NCBI GenBank assembly: GCA_021845805.1
Contig: JAJZVD010000006.1
Coordinates: forward strand, 19,136 to 83,135
From: Pseudomonadota bacterium
GTDB lineage: Bacteria; Pseudomonadota; Alphaproteobacteria; Rhodobacterales; Rhodobacteraceae
Reading direction: 5' to 3'
Length of the DNA: 64,000 nucleotides
Below are positions 56,848 through 64,000 of the stretch, in pieces; positions within the stretch are counted from its first letter, which is position 1, and every line of letters begins with the position of its first letter. Both the position numbers and the translations under genes were made by a program. A model generated the notes under the pieces. It was not told where the DNA came from, searched no databases, and was given only the letters and a program-made list of their open reading frames with translations.

Positions 56848-56859
56848 ATGCCGCGGCAT
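56848..56859. promoter_or_regulatory. Perfect palindrome in divergent intergenic region
   Basis: ATGCCGCGGCAT, 12 bp, flanked by GAC and GTC, sits midway between the pyruvyl transferase and GT4 start codons; candidate operator. Confidence 0.35.
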
Positions 56860-56921
56860 GTCACAATTTCACCCGCTTTGCCCGCTAGCCCGCCAAGGTC
56901 CGTAACCAGACCCACACCCCG

Positions 56922-58142
56922 ATGTTCGACCGTCTCGTGATCCTCAACGATGCCAGCACCGCGCGTGGCGGGGCCACCGGGCTGGCGCTGCTGTCGGCGC
57001 GTCTGCTGCGCGCGCGGGGCGTGCCGGTGACGCTGTTCTGCGGCGATGCGGGCGACAACCCCGCCCTGGCCGCGGCGGGGATCGAGGTGGTGGCGGCAGG
57101 TGGGGCGCGGCTGCTCGACCAGCCCCGCGGCCGGGCGCTGACCGCAGGCCTGTGGAACCGCGCCGCGCGCGACCGGCTGGCCGCCTGGATCGCCGGGACG
57201 GATACGCCCGGCACCGTCTACCACCTGCATGGCTGGGCCCAGATCCTGTCGCCCTCGGTCTTCGACGCCCTGCAGCCGGTGGCGCGGCGCACCGTGGTGC
57301 ATGCGCATGATTTCTTCCTGGCCTGCCCGAACGGCGTCTTTACCGACTACCGCACCGCCACCCCGTGCCGGCGGGTGCCCCTTGGGCTCGACTGCCTGAC
57401 GACCAATTGCGACAAGCGCAGCTATGCCCACAAGCTGTGGCGCGCGGCGCGCGGGGCGACGCTGGCCCGCGCCTTCGACCAGCGCCTGCCCTGGGCGGCC
57501 ATCGCCATCATCCACCCCGACATGGCGCCGATCCTTGGCCTTGCGGGGCTTGATCGGGCACGGATGGTGACGCTGCGCAACCCGGTGACCGCGTACAGCG
57601 CCACGCGGGTGCGGGCCGAGGCAAACCGCAGCCTGTTCTACATCGGGCGGGTCGAAGAGGATAAGGGTGTCCCGGCCCTGATCGCCGCAGCCCGCGCGGC
57701 GGGCATGCCGCTGACCGTGGTCGGCGAGGGCAGCCTGCGCGAAAGCCTGGCCCGCGCCCACCCCGAGGTGACGTTTACCGGCTGGAAGGACCGCGCCGAC
57801 ATCGGCGCGCTGGTGCAGGGCGCGCGCGGGGTGGCGATGGCCTCGCGCCACGGCGAACCCTTCGGGCTGGTGGTGGCCGAGGCGCTGCAAAGCGGGCTGC
57901 CGGTGATCCTGCCCGACTCGTCGCTCTTGTCGCGCGAGGTGGTGGAGCGCGGGCTTGGCTTCACCTGCGACATGCGGCACCCCGAGACGCTGACCGCCGC
58001 CATTGCCCGCCTGCGCGACCTGCCCGACACCGAGGTGGCCGCCATGAGCCGCCGCGGTGTGGACCCGGCCAATGCGCTGGCCACCACGCCCGACGACTGG
58101 GCCGAGGCGCTTCTGGCGCTCTACGCCCGCGCCGCGCCTTAG
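56922..58142 (+). CDS. Glycosyltransferase family 4
   Basis: A 406-residue GT-B enzyme. The N-terminal domain includes GGATGLALLSARLL and VVHAHDFFLACPNGVF; the C-terminal donor half has LFYIGRVEEDKG and the EX7E motif EPFGLVVAE. It has a run of cysteines in CRRVPLGLDCLTTNCDK, a conserved feature of a GT4 subgroup. No signal peptide or helix is present, so it acts in the cytoplasm. It ends overlapping the convergent hydratase gene by four bases. It is the last gene of the polysaccharide locus. Confidence 0.88.
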   Translation: MFDRLVILNDASTARGGATGLALLSARLLRARGVPVTLFCGDAGDNPALAAAGIEVVAAGGARLLDQPRGRALTAGLWNRAARDRLAAWIAGTDTPGTVYHLHGWAQILSPSVFDALQPVARRTVVHAHDFFLACPNGVFTDYRTATPCRRVPLGLDCLTTNCDKRSYAHKLWRAARGATLARAFDQRLPWAAIAIIHPDMAPILGLAGLDRARMVTLRNPVTAYSATRVRAEANRSLFYIGRVEEDKGVPALIAAARAAGMPLTVVGEGSLRESLARAHPEVTFTGWKDRADIGALVQGARGVAMASRHGEPFGLVVAEALQSGLPVILPDSSLLSREVVERGLGFTCDMRHPETLTAAIARLRDLPDTEVAAMSRRGVDPANALATTPDDWAEALLALYARAAP

Positions 58143-58930
58143 CCCGCCTCGCCTTCCATCCGCAGCCCGCCGCCGGGGCCCGCGACCCAGAAGCGGTTGC
58201 CAAGCCGCCCGAAGACCGCAGCCGTGGGCAGGCACAGCGGGGCCACGGCGCGAAAGCGGAAGGTCTTCAGCGGCTGCGGCGCCATCAGCATCATCAGCTG
58301 CGCCAGCAGCGGCGCATGGACCACGAGGCCGGGATACCCTTCCACGTCGCGCGCATAGTCGGCGTCATAGTGGATGCGGTGGCCGTTCATCGTCAGCCCG
58401 GAATAGCGCATCAGGCCCACCGGATCGAAGGCGCGGCTGCGGGTCTCGTCTGCCACCTCGGGCGCAGGCGGCGGCGCGAGGTGCGGCGCATCGGGGCGGG
58501 CCTCTTCGCGGTAGACCAGATCCTGCCACTCGGTCACGCACAGCGCGCCGTTCTGCCGGATCTCGTGGCGCAGGGTCACGAAGCCCAGCGGGCCGCTGCG
58601 GCCCTGCTTGCGCAGGGCACTGTCGCGCACCGTCCTGCGTTCGGCCGGTTGCCCGGAAAAGAGCGGCCGGTGAAACTCCAGCCGACCGCCGGCCCACATT
58701 CGCCGCGGCAGACCGAAATCGGGGATCAGCCCGCCCACCCGCGGGTGGCCATCGCGGCCAAGATCGCCGTCCGGCCTCACCTCCCAGAAATAGACGCGGT
58801 GAAAGAAGGGGGGCAGCGGCTGGGCGGGGGCCCAGGGGTGGCCCAGTACCGCCGCCAGCGCCAGGGCACGCGCCGGGTCCATCGCGTCGGCCTGAACCTC
58901 TGCCCTCAGCCCCGCCGCGTCCGCCGTCAT
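58139..58930 (-). CDS. MaoC/HTD2-like hydratase
   Basis: A 263-residue double-hotdog protein. The second half has NGHRIHYDADYARDVEGYPGLVVHAPLLAQL, a hydratase-2 motif with conserved Asp and His. The family includes 3-hydroxyacyl-thioester dehydratases and mesaconyl-C4-CoA or itaconyl-CoA hydratases; the latter fit the length best. The actual acyl-CoA is unknown. It is coupled to the FMN reductase by ATGA, with no obvious pathway link. Alphaproteobacteria with the ethylmalonyl-CoA route often have related enzymes. Confidence 0.75.
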   Translation of the reverse strand: MTADAAGLRAEVQADAMDPARALALAAVLGHPWAPAQPLPPFFHRVYFWEVRPDGDLGRDGHPRVGGLIPDFGLPRRMWAGGRLEFHRPLFSGQPAERRTVRDSALRKQGRSGPLGFVTLRHEIRQNGALCVTEWQDLVYREEARPDAPHLAPPPAPEVADETRSRAFDPVGLMRYSGLTMNGHRIHYDADYARDVEGYPGLVVHAPLLAQLMMLMAPQPLKTFRFRAVAPLCLPTAAVFGRLGNRFWVAGPGGGLRMEGEAG

Positions 58931-59466
58931 CCGCCTGCCGCCTTGCGCAGATCGGCCATCAGTTCGGCCAGCGCCTTTTCCTTGGCCGGGTTCACCAGCC
59001 GCCCATCGGCATCGAAAGCCTTGCCCGCGTCGGGCAGCAGAACCTCGGGGCCTTGCAGAAGATGCGGGCGAAAGGCCACCATCATCAGCCGCAGCGCATA
59101 TTGCGCCCGGTCGCCGCCGCCCGGCCCGTCGGCGGCCGAGATGATCGCCAGCGGCTTGTCGCGGAACGGGCGCCCCTTGGTCCGGCTGACCCAGTCGAGC
59201 GCGTTCTTCAGCACGCCGGGCGGTGCGCGGTTGTATTCGGGCGTCGCGATCACCACCGCATCCGCCGCGGCAATCTGGTCGGCCAGATGCTGCACCTCGG
59301 GCGGGATGCCCTGGCTGGCCTCAAGGTCGCCGTCATACCAGGGCAGGCGCAGGTCGGCCTCGGCATAGGCAGCCGGGCCGAACAGCCGCCGCGCCTCGGC
59401 CAGAAGCCTGCGATTGAGCGAACCGGCGCGCAGCGCACCGGGAATGCCGAACAGGGTCAGGGTCAT
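58927..59466 (-). CDS. NADPH-dependent FMN reductase
   Basis: A 179-residue flavodoxin-fold protein. It begins TLTLFGIPGALRAGSLNRRLL with the FMN phosphate loop, then ATPEYNRAPPGVLKNALDW, the family signature. It reduces FMN or quinones/azo compounds with NAD(P)H. ATG 59466 has GGAGGAT 5 bases upstream. It precedes and overlaps the hydratase gene. It is divergent from the ThDP enzyme with about 106 bases between starts. Confidence 0.88.
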   Translation of the reverse strand: MTLTLFGIPGALRAGSLNRRLLAEARRLFGPAAYAEADLRLPWYDGDLEASQGIPPEVQHLADQIAAADAVVIATPEYNRAPPGVLKNALDWVSRTKGRPFRDKPLAIISAADGPGGGDRAQYALRLMMVAFRPHLLQGPEVLLPDAGKAFDADGRLVNPAKEKALAELMADLRKAAGG

Positions 59467-59572
59467 GCGATCCTCCATCCGGCGCCACGATAGGGGGCCT
59501 GCCGCGGGGCGCAAGCCCTTGCCCCCCGGCACCGCTTGGGCCACGGTGGCGCCCGGACGGACGGAGGGCAGG

Positions 59573-61237
59573 ATGCGGCGGCACGGCGGAAAGATCCTTG
59601 CAGATCAACTGGCGCTTCAGGGCGTGCGGCGGGTGTTCTCGGTTCCCGGCGAAAGTTTCCTGGCCGCGCTCGACGGGCTTTACGAGTCCGGGATCCAGAA
59701 CATCGTCTGCCGCCAGGAAGGCGGCGCGGCCATGATGGCCGAGGCACATGGCAAGATGACCGGGCAGCCGGGCGTGCTGTTCGTTACCCGCGGACCGGGG
59801 GTGACGAACGCGTCATCGGGCATCCATGTCGCACGGCAGGATTCGACCCCGATGGTCGTCTTCGTGGGCCAGATCGCCCGCAGCCACCGCGACCGCGAGG
59901 CGTTTCAGGAGGTGAACTACCGCAGCGTCTTTGGGACGCTGGCGAAATGGGTGGCCGAGGTCGACCAGACCGACCGCCTGCCCGAATACATCAGCCGCGC
60001 CTTCCATCTTGCCTGCTCGGGCCGCCCCGGCCCGGTGGTGCTGGCCCTGCCCGAAGACATGCTGAGCGCCGAGGCCGAGGTGCCCGACATCGCGCCGCCC
60101 GCGCCGCGCCCCCCCGCCGTGTCGCCCGCGCAGGTGGCCGCCGTGACGGCCGCGCTGGAGGGTGCCGAACGCCCGCTGGTGGTGGTGGGCGGATCGCAGT
60201 GGTCGCAGCAGGCGGCGGCCGATCTTGCGCGCTTTGCCGAAGGCACGGGCCTGCCCGTCGCCGTCACCTTCCGCAGGCAGGACCGGATGGACAACACCCA
60301 CCCCGGTTATGTGGGCGATCTGGGCGTGGGGATGAACCCGAAGCTGGGCGCGCGGCTGAAGGCGGCGGATTGCCTTCTGGTGCTGGGCTCGCGCCTGGGC
60401 GACATTCCGACGGGGGGGTACGAGATCCTCGATCCCGCCGGGCCGCTGCCGAAGATCATCCACATCCACCCCGACCCGGACGAGCTGGGCAGCGTGTTCC
60501 GCCCCGATCTGGCGGTGGCGGTGTCGGCGCCGCAGATGGTGGCCGAACTGGCCCGCCTGAACCGCCCCGCGAACCCGGTCTGGGCGGCCTGGACGGCCGC
60601 GGGTCGAGCCGACTACGAGGGATGGCAGCGCCCGCAGGAAACCCCCGGCGCGGTGAAGATGGAACAGGTTGTGGGCTGGCTGGCCGCACATCTGCCCGAT
60701 GACGCGATGCTGACCAACGGCGCGGGAAATTTCGCGGCCTTCCTGCACCGCTACTACCGCTTCCGCCGCTACGGCACCCAGCTTGCGCCCACCTCGGGCA
60801 GCATGGGCTACGGCCTGCCTGCCGCGGTGGCGGCAAAGCTGGAACACCCGGGCCGCACCGTCGTCTGCCTTGCGGGCGACGGCGACATCCAGATGACGCT
60901 GAACGAGATGTCGACCGCGCAGCAATACGGCGCGGCGGTCATCGTGATCGTGGCGAACAACGGGCGCTACGGCACGATCCGCATGCATCAGGAACGCCAC
61001 TACCCCGGCCGGGTCTCGGGGACGGACCTCTTCAACCCCGATTTCGCCGCGCTGGCGCGCGCCTATGGCGGCCACGGCGAGGTGGTGACGGACGGCGCTG
61101 CCTTCCCCGCAGCCTTCGCCCGGGCGCAGGCTGCCGGAACGCTGGCGGTGATCGAACTCACGCTCGACCCCGAGATGCTGTCGACCGGCATGAGCGTCAG
61201 CCAGGCCCGCGCCGCGGGCGAGAAGGCGAAGGGCTAG
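59573..61237 (+). CDS. ThDP-dependent enzyme, acetolactate synthase family
   Basis: A 554-residue protein with the three-domain fold of the acetolactate synthase/benzoylformate decarboxylase group. Visible are Glu in CRQEGGAAMMAEAH (ThDP activation), GRPGPVVLALPEDM and the ThDP-magnesium motif GDGDIQMTLNE with NNGRYGTIRMHQ. No ilvN regulatory subunit is adjacent, so a non-biosynthetic role (for example acetolactate, oxalyl-CoA or sulfoacetaldehyde type) is likely, but the exact substrate cannot be told. GGAGGG precedes the ATG. It overlaps the NlpC/P60 gene by four bases at the 3' ends. Confidence 0.8.
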   Translation: MRRHGGKILADQLALQGVRRVFSVPGESFLAALDGLYESGIQNIVCRQEGGAAMMAEAHGKMTGQPGVLFVTRGPGVTNASSGIHVARQDSTPMVVFVGQIARSHRDREAFQEVNYRSVFGTLAKWVAEVDQTDRLPEYISRAFHLACSGRPGPVVLALPEDMLSAEAEVPDIAPPAPRPPAVSPAQVAAVTAALEGAERPLVVVGGSQWSQQAAADLARFAEGTGLPVAVTFRRQDRMDNTHPGYVGDLGVGMNPKLGARLKAADCLLVLGSRLGDIPTGGYEILDPAGPLPKIIHIHPDPDELGSVFRPDLAVAVSAPQMVAELARLNRPANPVWAAWTAAGRADYEGWQRPQETPGAVKMEQVVGWLAAHLPDDAMLTNGAGNFAAFLHRYYRFRRYGTQLAPTSGSMGYGLPAAVAAKLEHPGRTVVCLAGDGDIQMTLNEMSTAQQYGAAVIVIVANNGRYGTIRMHQERHYPGRVSGTDLFNPDFAALARAYGGHGEVVTDGAAFPAAFARAQAAGTLAVIELTLDPEMLSTGMSVSQARAAGEKAKG

Positions 61238-62064
61238 CCGCGCGGGCGGCGGCGGGCCAGCACCGGCCCGTCGCCCGCAGCCAGGATGCGGGCGCAAGCG
61301 GCGGCGTAATCCTCGCGCGTGACCGCCATCGCCGCACCGTTGGCATGCAGGATCGTGGCCGCATCGGTCATAATGGCCACATGGCCCTTCCAGAACACCA
61401 GATCGCCGCGCTGGCCGGGCTCGTTGTCGCTCAGCGCCCGCCCGACCCGCGCGCGTTGCAGGTCGGAATCGCCCGGGCAGGGGATGCCGCAGGCAAGGCA
61501 GGCCGCCTGCGCCAGCCCCGAACAGTCGATGCCTGCGCGCGAATTTCCGCCCCAGAGGTAGGGCGTGCCAAGAAACAGCTCGGCCACCGCCACGGGGTCG
61601 CGCTCGGCCGTGCCTTCGGGCGCCAGATGCATCGCGGGAACAAAGAGCCCCGTGTCGGTTTCGGCCCAGCGGTCGGTCAGCCTGACCACCGTCAGCCGCG
61701 CCCCGAAGGACAGCGCGGCCACCTCGCGCAGCTTCAGGTTGGCCGCCGGGTAAAGATGCGTGGCCGCAACGGCCACCCGATGCGTGGGCAGGGCATCGGC
61801 GGTCAGCGCCTGATCCGCCACATAGCCCACATAGCCGTCGGCCCGCGCCTGCACGAAGGCCCAGCCCCCGCGGCGTTCAAGCACCGTCACCCGCGCGCCC
61901 ATCAGAAGCTGGCGATCCCGCGCGCCCTCGGGCGCCGCGCAAAGGTCGGTCAGCGGCACGGCCACGCGCGCCGCCACTCCCTCGACGAAAGCCGCAGCCT
62001 CGACCTGCCCGCGCAGCGAGACATGCGCCACCCGGCCGTTCGCGGGCGTCTCGCGCCGGTCCAT
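61234..62064 (-). CDS. NlpC/P60 family peptidase
   Basis: A 276-residue cysteine peptidase that cleaves gamma-D-Glu-DAP bonds of murein peptides. Two SH3b-like domains (about 20-140) precede the catalytic part with Cys181 in GIDCSGL, His in GDLVFWKGHVAI and a third polar residue in ILHANG. No signal peptide, so it may process recycled peptides in the cytoplasm. It is coupled by ATGA to the M17 aminopeptidase upstream, which fits murein peptide degradation. Confidence 0.9.
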   Translation of the reverse strand: MDRRETPANGRVAHVSLRGQVEAAAFVEGVAARVAVPLTDLCAAPEGARDRQLLMGARVTVLERRGGWAFVQARADGYVGYVADQALTADALPTHRVAVAATHLYPAANLKLREVAALSFGARLTVVRLTDRWAETDTGLFVPAMHLAPEGTAERDPVAVAELFLGTPYLWGGNSRAGIDCSGLAQAACLACGIPCPGDSDLQRARVGRALSDNEPGQRGDLVFWKGHVAIMTDAATILHANGAAMAVTREDYAAACARILAAGDGPVLARRRPRG

Positions 62065-63443
62065 CACAGGCCCAGCATCTGCGGCAGCGCCTGCAAGAGC
62101 GCCCGCGCGCCCTGCCCCACGCCCCCCTTGGGCCGCCCCGGCGCATCGCTGGGCGAGAAGGCGAAGATGTCGAAATGCATGTAGGGCGCCGCCACGAAGC
62201 GGCGCAGGAACAGCGCCGCGGTGACCGAGCCCGCGAACCCGCCCGACGGCGCGTTGTCCAGATCGGCGATGCCGGGTTCGATCAGCGCCTCGTAGGGCTC
62301 CCAGAAGGGCATCCGCCAGACCGGGTCGCGCACCTGCGCCGCCGCCTGCGCCAGTGCGGCGGCATGGGCCTCGCTGTCGGTGTAGAAGGGCGCCAGATCC
62401 GGCCCCACCGCCACCCGCGCCGCGCCGGTCAGCGTGGCCATAGAGATCACGAGGTCGGGCGTCTCTTCGTCCGCCAGCGCCAGCGCATCGGCCAGCACCA
62501 GCCGCCCTTCGGCATCGGTGTTGTTGATCTCGACCGTCAGGCCCTTGCGGCTGGTCAGGATGTCGCGCGGGCGCATGGCGTTGCCGCTGATCGCATTTTC
62601 GACCGCAGGAACCAGCACCCGCAGGCGCACCGGCAGGCCAAGCGCCATGACCATCTGCGCCAGCCCCATCACCGTGGCGGCCCCGCCCATGTCCTTCTTC
62701 ATCTGCAACATGCCCGAGGACGGCTTGATATCGAGCCCGCCCGTGTCGAAACACACGCCCTTGCCCACCAGCGTCAGCCGCGGCCCGGTCTCGCCCCAGC
62801 GCATGTCCAGCAGCCGCGGCGCGCGGGTCGAGGCGCGGCCGACCGCATGGATCATCGGGAAATTCGCGGCCAGCAGGTCGTCGCCCACCGTCGCCTGCAC
62901 CTGCGCACCGAACCGCGCGGCCAGCGCCTCGAACGCCTGCTGCAACTCGGCCGGGCCCATGTCTGACGCCGGGGTGTTCACCAGATCGCGCGTCAGCGTC
63001 TCGCCCGCCACGATCGCCTGCAACCGCGCCACGTCCACCCCCGCAGGGGGCACCAGCGCCGCCGGCGCGGTGCGGCCCGCGCGATAGCGGTCGAAGCGGT
63101 ATTGCGCCAGAAGCCAGCCCAGCGCCGCCTCTTCGGCCGCCTCGGGGTCCAGCGGTGTCGCGATGCGCCAAGGCCCGGCGGGAAGCGTGGTGGCGGCCTT
63201 GGACACCTGGAACCGCGTGCGCGCCCGCGCCCTTGCATCGCCAAGCCCCAGCACCGCACCGGCCAGCGCCCCTGCGGCTCCGGGAATCAGCGCAAGCTCG
63301 CCCGCCCCGGCGGCAAAGCCGGTGGCAGCCAGCCAGGCGGCGGTGTCAGCGGGCAGACTGGCGCGCCAGGGGTCCAGCGCCTCTTTCGTCACAAGGTGCA
63401 GCGGAAGGGCATCGGGCGTATCGGCAGGGGCAAGGGGCATCAT
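62064..63443 (-). CDS. Leucyl aminopeptidase family (M17)
   Basis: A 459-residue metallo-aminopeptidase of cytosolic type. The catalytic domain has VGKGVCFDTGGLDIKPS, MKKDMGGAA and the signature NTDAEGRLVLADAL, which carry metal ligands and catalytic residues. The N-terminal macro-like domain is present. There are two adjacent ATGs (63443, 63440). With the coupled NlpC/P60 gene it probably degrades murein-derived or other peptides to amino acids. Confidence 0.92.
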   Translation of the reverse strand: MMPLAPADTPDALPLHLVTKEALDPWRASLPADTAAWLAATGFAAGAGELALIPGAAGALAGAVLGLGDARARARTRFQVSKAATTLPAGPWRIATPLDPEAAEEAALGWLLAQYRFDRYRAGRTAPAALVPPAGVDVARLQAIVAGETLTRDLVNTPASDMGPAELQQAFEALAARFGAQVQATVGDDLLAANFPMIHAVGRASTRAPRLLDMRWGETGPRLTLVGKGVCFDTGGLDIKPSSGMLQMKKDMGGAATVMGLAQMVMALGLPVRLRVLVPAVENAISGNAMRPRDILTSRKGLTVEINNTDAEGRLVLADALALADEETPDLVISMATLTGAARVAVGPDLAPFYTDSEAHAAALAQAAAQVRDPVWRMPFWEPYEALIEPGIADLDNAPSGGFAGSVTAALFLRRFVAAPYMHFDIFAFSPSDAPGRPKGGVGQGARALLQALPQMLGL

Positions 63444-63591
63444 GGCATCCGGGGTTCATGCATCGCGCCGGAGCCTAGCCCGTTGCCGCCCGGCTGCAAC
63501 CCCCGGCCGCGCCCAGGGCCACGGGGCCGGGCGATTTTCGCATCCGGTCACCGCGTCCCCGCAGCACCGTGCCGAGCCGCGATCCCGAGGC

Positions 63592-63969
63592 TCAGACCGC
63601 GCGCTGGCCCCAGCTTCCGGCAAGCCCACGCTCGGCCAGCCGCAGAAGCCGCGCCCAGGTCGCCGCCAGCGCGGTGGAATCGCCCCGCGTCACACAATCG
63701 GCCACCGCCTGCGCGGCCTGCGCAAGCCCCGTCATGCCCACATGCTCGGCCAGCCGCCGAAGGCTGCGCAGGCCGCGGGCAAAGGCCGCATAGGCCGCTT
63801 CCGCCGAATAGGCGACCAGCGACGACATCAGCAGCGCCATTTCACCCTTCGCGCGCTGCACCAGGCTTTCCGCCCCGGCCGCCCCGAATTCCGCCGCAAG
63901 CGCGGCCATCCGCCCGGGATCGAGGCATACCTCTTCCACCGGGCAGAGCATCGTCACCCTGCACACCAT
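63592..63969 (-). CDS. Small all-helical protein, possibly degenerate Hpt domain
   Basis: A 125-residue alanine-rich helical protein. The segment FARGLRSLRRLAEHVGM aligns by eye with the Hpt motif HxLKGSAxxxGA, but the phosphorylated His position is Arg. The N-terminus (MVCRVTMLCPVEEVCLDPGRM) has three cysteines. ATG 63969 has GGAG 5 bases upstream; other starts at 63981 and 63951 are possible. Function is unknown; it may bind a kinase without accepting phosphate, or just share the helical bundle. Confidence 0.55.
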   Translation of the reverse strand: MVCRVTMLCPVEEVCLDPGRMAALAAEFGAAGAESLVQRAKGEMALLMSSLVAYSAEAAYAAFARGLRSLRRLAEHVGMTGLAQAAQAVADCVTRGDSTALAATWARLLRLAERGLAGSWGQRAV

Positions 63970-64000
63970 CACCACTCCCACAGTCGCAACACCCGGCGCC

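Noticed and set aside
55557..58235. An 892-codon frame containing the pyruvyl transferase
   Set aside because: The part above 56747 is antisense to the GT4 gene; the true start has a good ribosome site.

Overview
The window is high-GC DNA from an alphaproteobacterium, most likely a member of the Rhodobacteraceae. This is inferred from the gene order lepB-rnc-era-recO, the def-def-def-fmt cluster, a long methylsuccinyl-CoA dehydrogenase of the ethylmalonyl-CoA pathway, and the linked rpoZ, relA/spoT, pdxJ and acpS genes. Genes are tightly packed, with many 4-base ATGA or GTGA stop/start overlaps. I saw no tRNA, rRNA, CRISPR array, insertion sequence or integrase.

Region 1 (1-30 kb) is mostly housekeeping. 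It begins with the 3' part of pckA, a TauE-type permease, mcd, an extended SDR and an MFS transporter. A long minus-strand block follows: rpoZ, relA/spoT, a DUF2062 protein, pdxJ, a coiled-coil membrane protein, acpS, two tandem lepB genes, rnc, then era, a DUF1491 protein and recO. A lower-GC, oppositely oriented thermonuclease-like gene sits between rnc and era, where the two are normally adjacent. Next come folK, a NYN-domain protein, ispH, rnhA, a TetR regulator with an apparently leaderless promoter, and fmt with three tandem def homologues. The last of these has lost both key catalytic residues. PatB-like lyase, dapA, a soluble lytic transglycosylase, an EamA exporter and a split MnmC pair (mnmD plus a divergent FAD oxidase) complete the region.

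Region 2 (30.1-58.1 kb) is a Wzx/Wzy-type exopolysaccharide locus: GT2, ExoY-like initiating transferase, flippase, two GT4 enzymes, Wzc-like tyrosine kinase, polymerase, a secreted glycoside hydrolase and a polysaccharide pyruvyl transferase. Embedded in it at 33.9-48.8 kb is a hybrid NRPS-PKS assembly line with its own Sfp-type phosphopantetheinyl transferase and a membrane-anchored CocE/S15-type hydrolase. The modules read A-PCP, KS-AT-ACP-aminotransferase, C-A(Gly predicted)-PCP, then on a second, translationally coupled protein C-(A-domain remnant)-PCP-TE with a cysteine in the nucleophile position. The predicted chemistry is malonyl extension of an amino acid, beta-amination without ketoreduction to give a 3,4-diamino acid unit, addition of glycine, and an unusual last step in a module with no adenylation core. 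Nesting inside the polysaccharide locus is the most novel feature of the window.

Region 3 (58.1-64 kb) carries a MaoC/HTD2-like hydratase coupled to an FMN reductase, a ThDP-dependent enzyme of the acetolactate synthase family, an NlpC/P60 hydrolase coupled to an M17 aminopeptidase, and a small helical protein resembling a histidine-phosphotransfer domain without its histidine.
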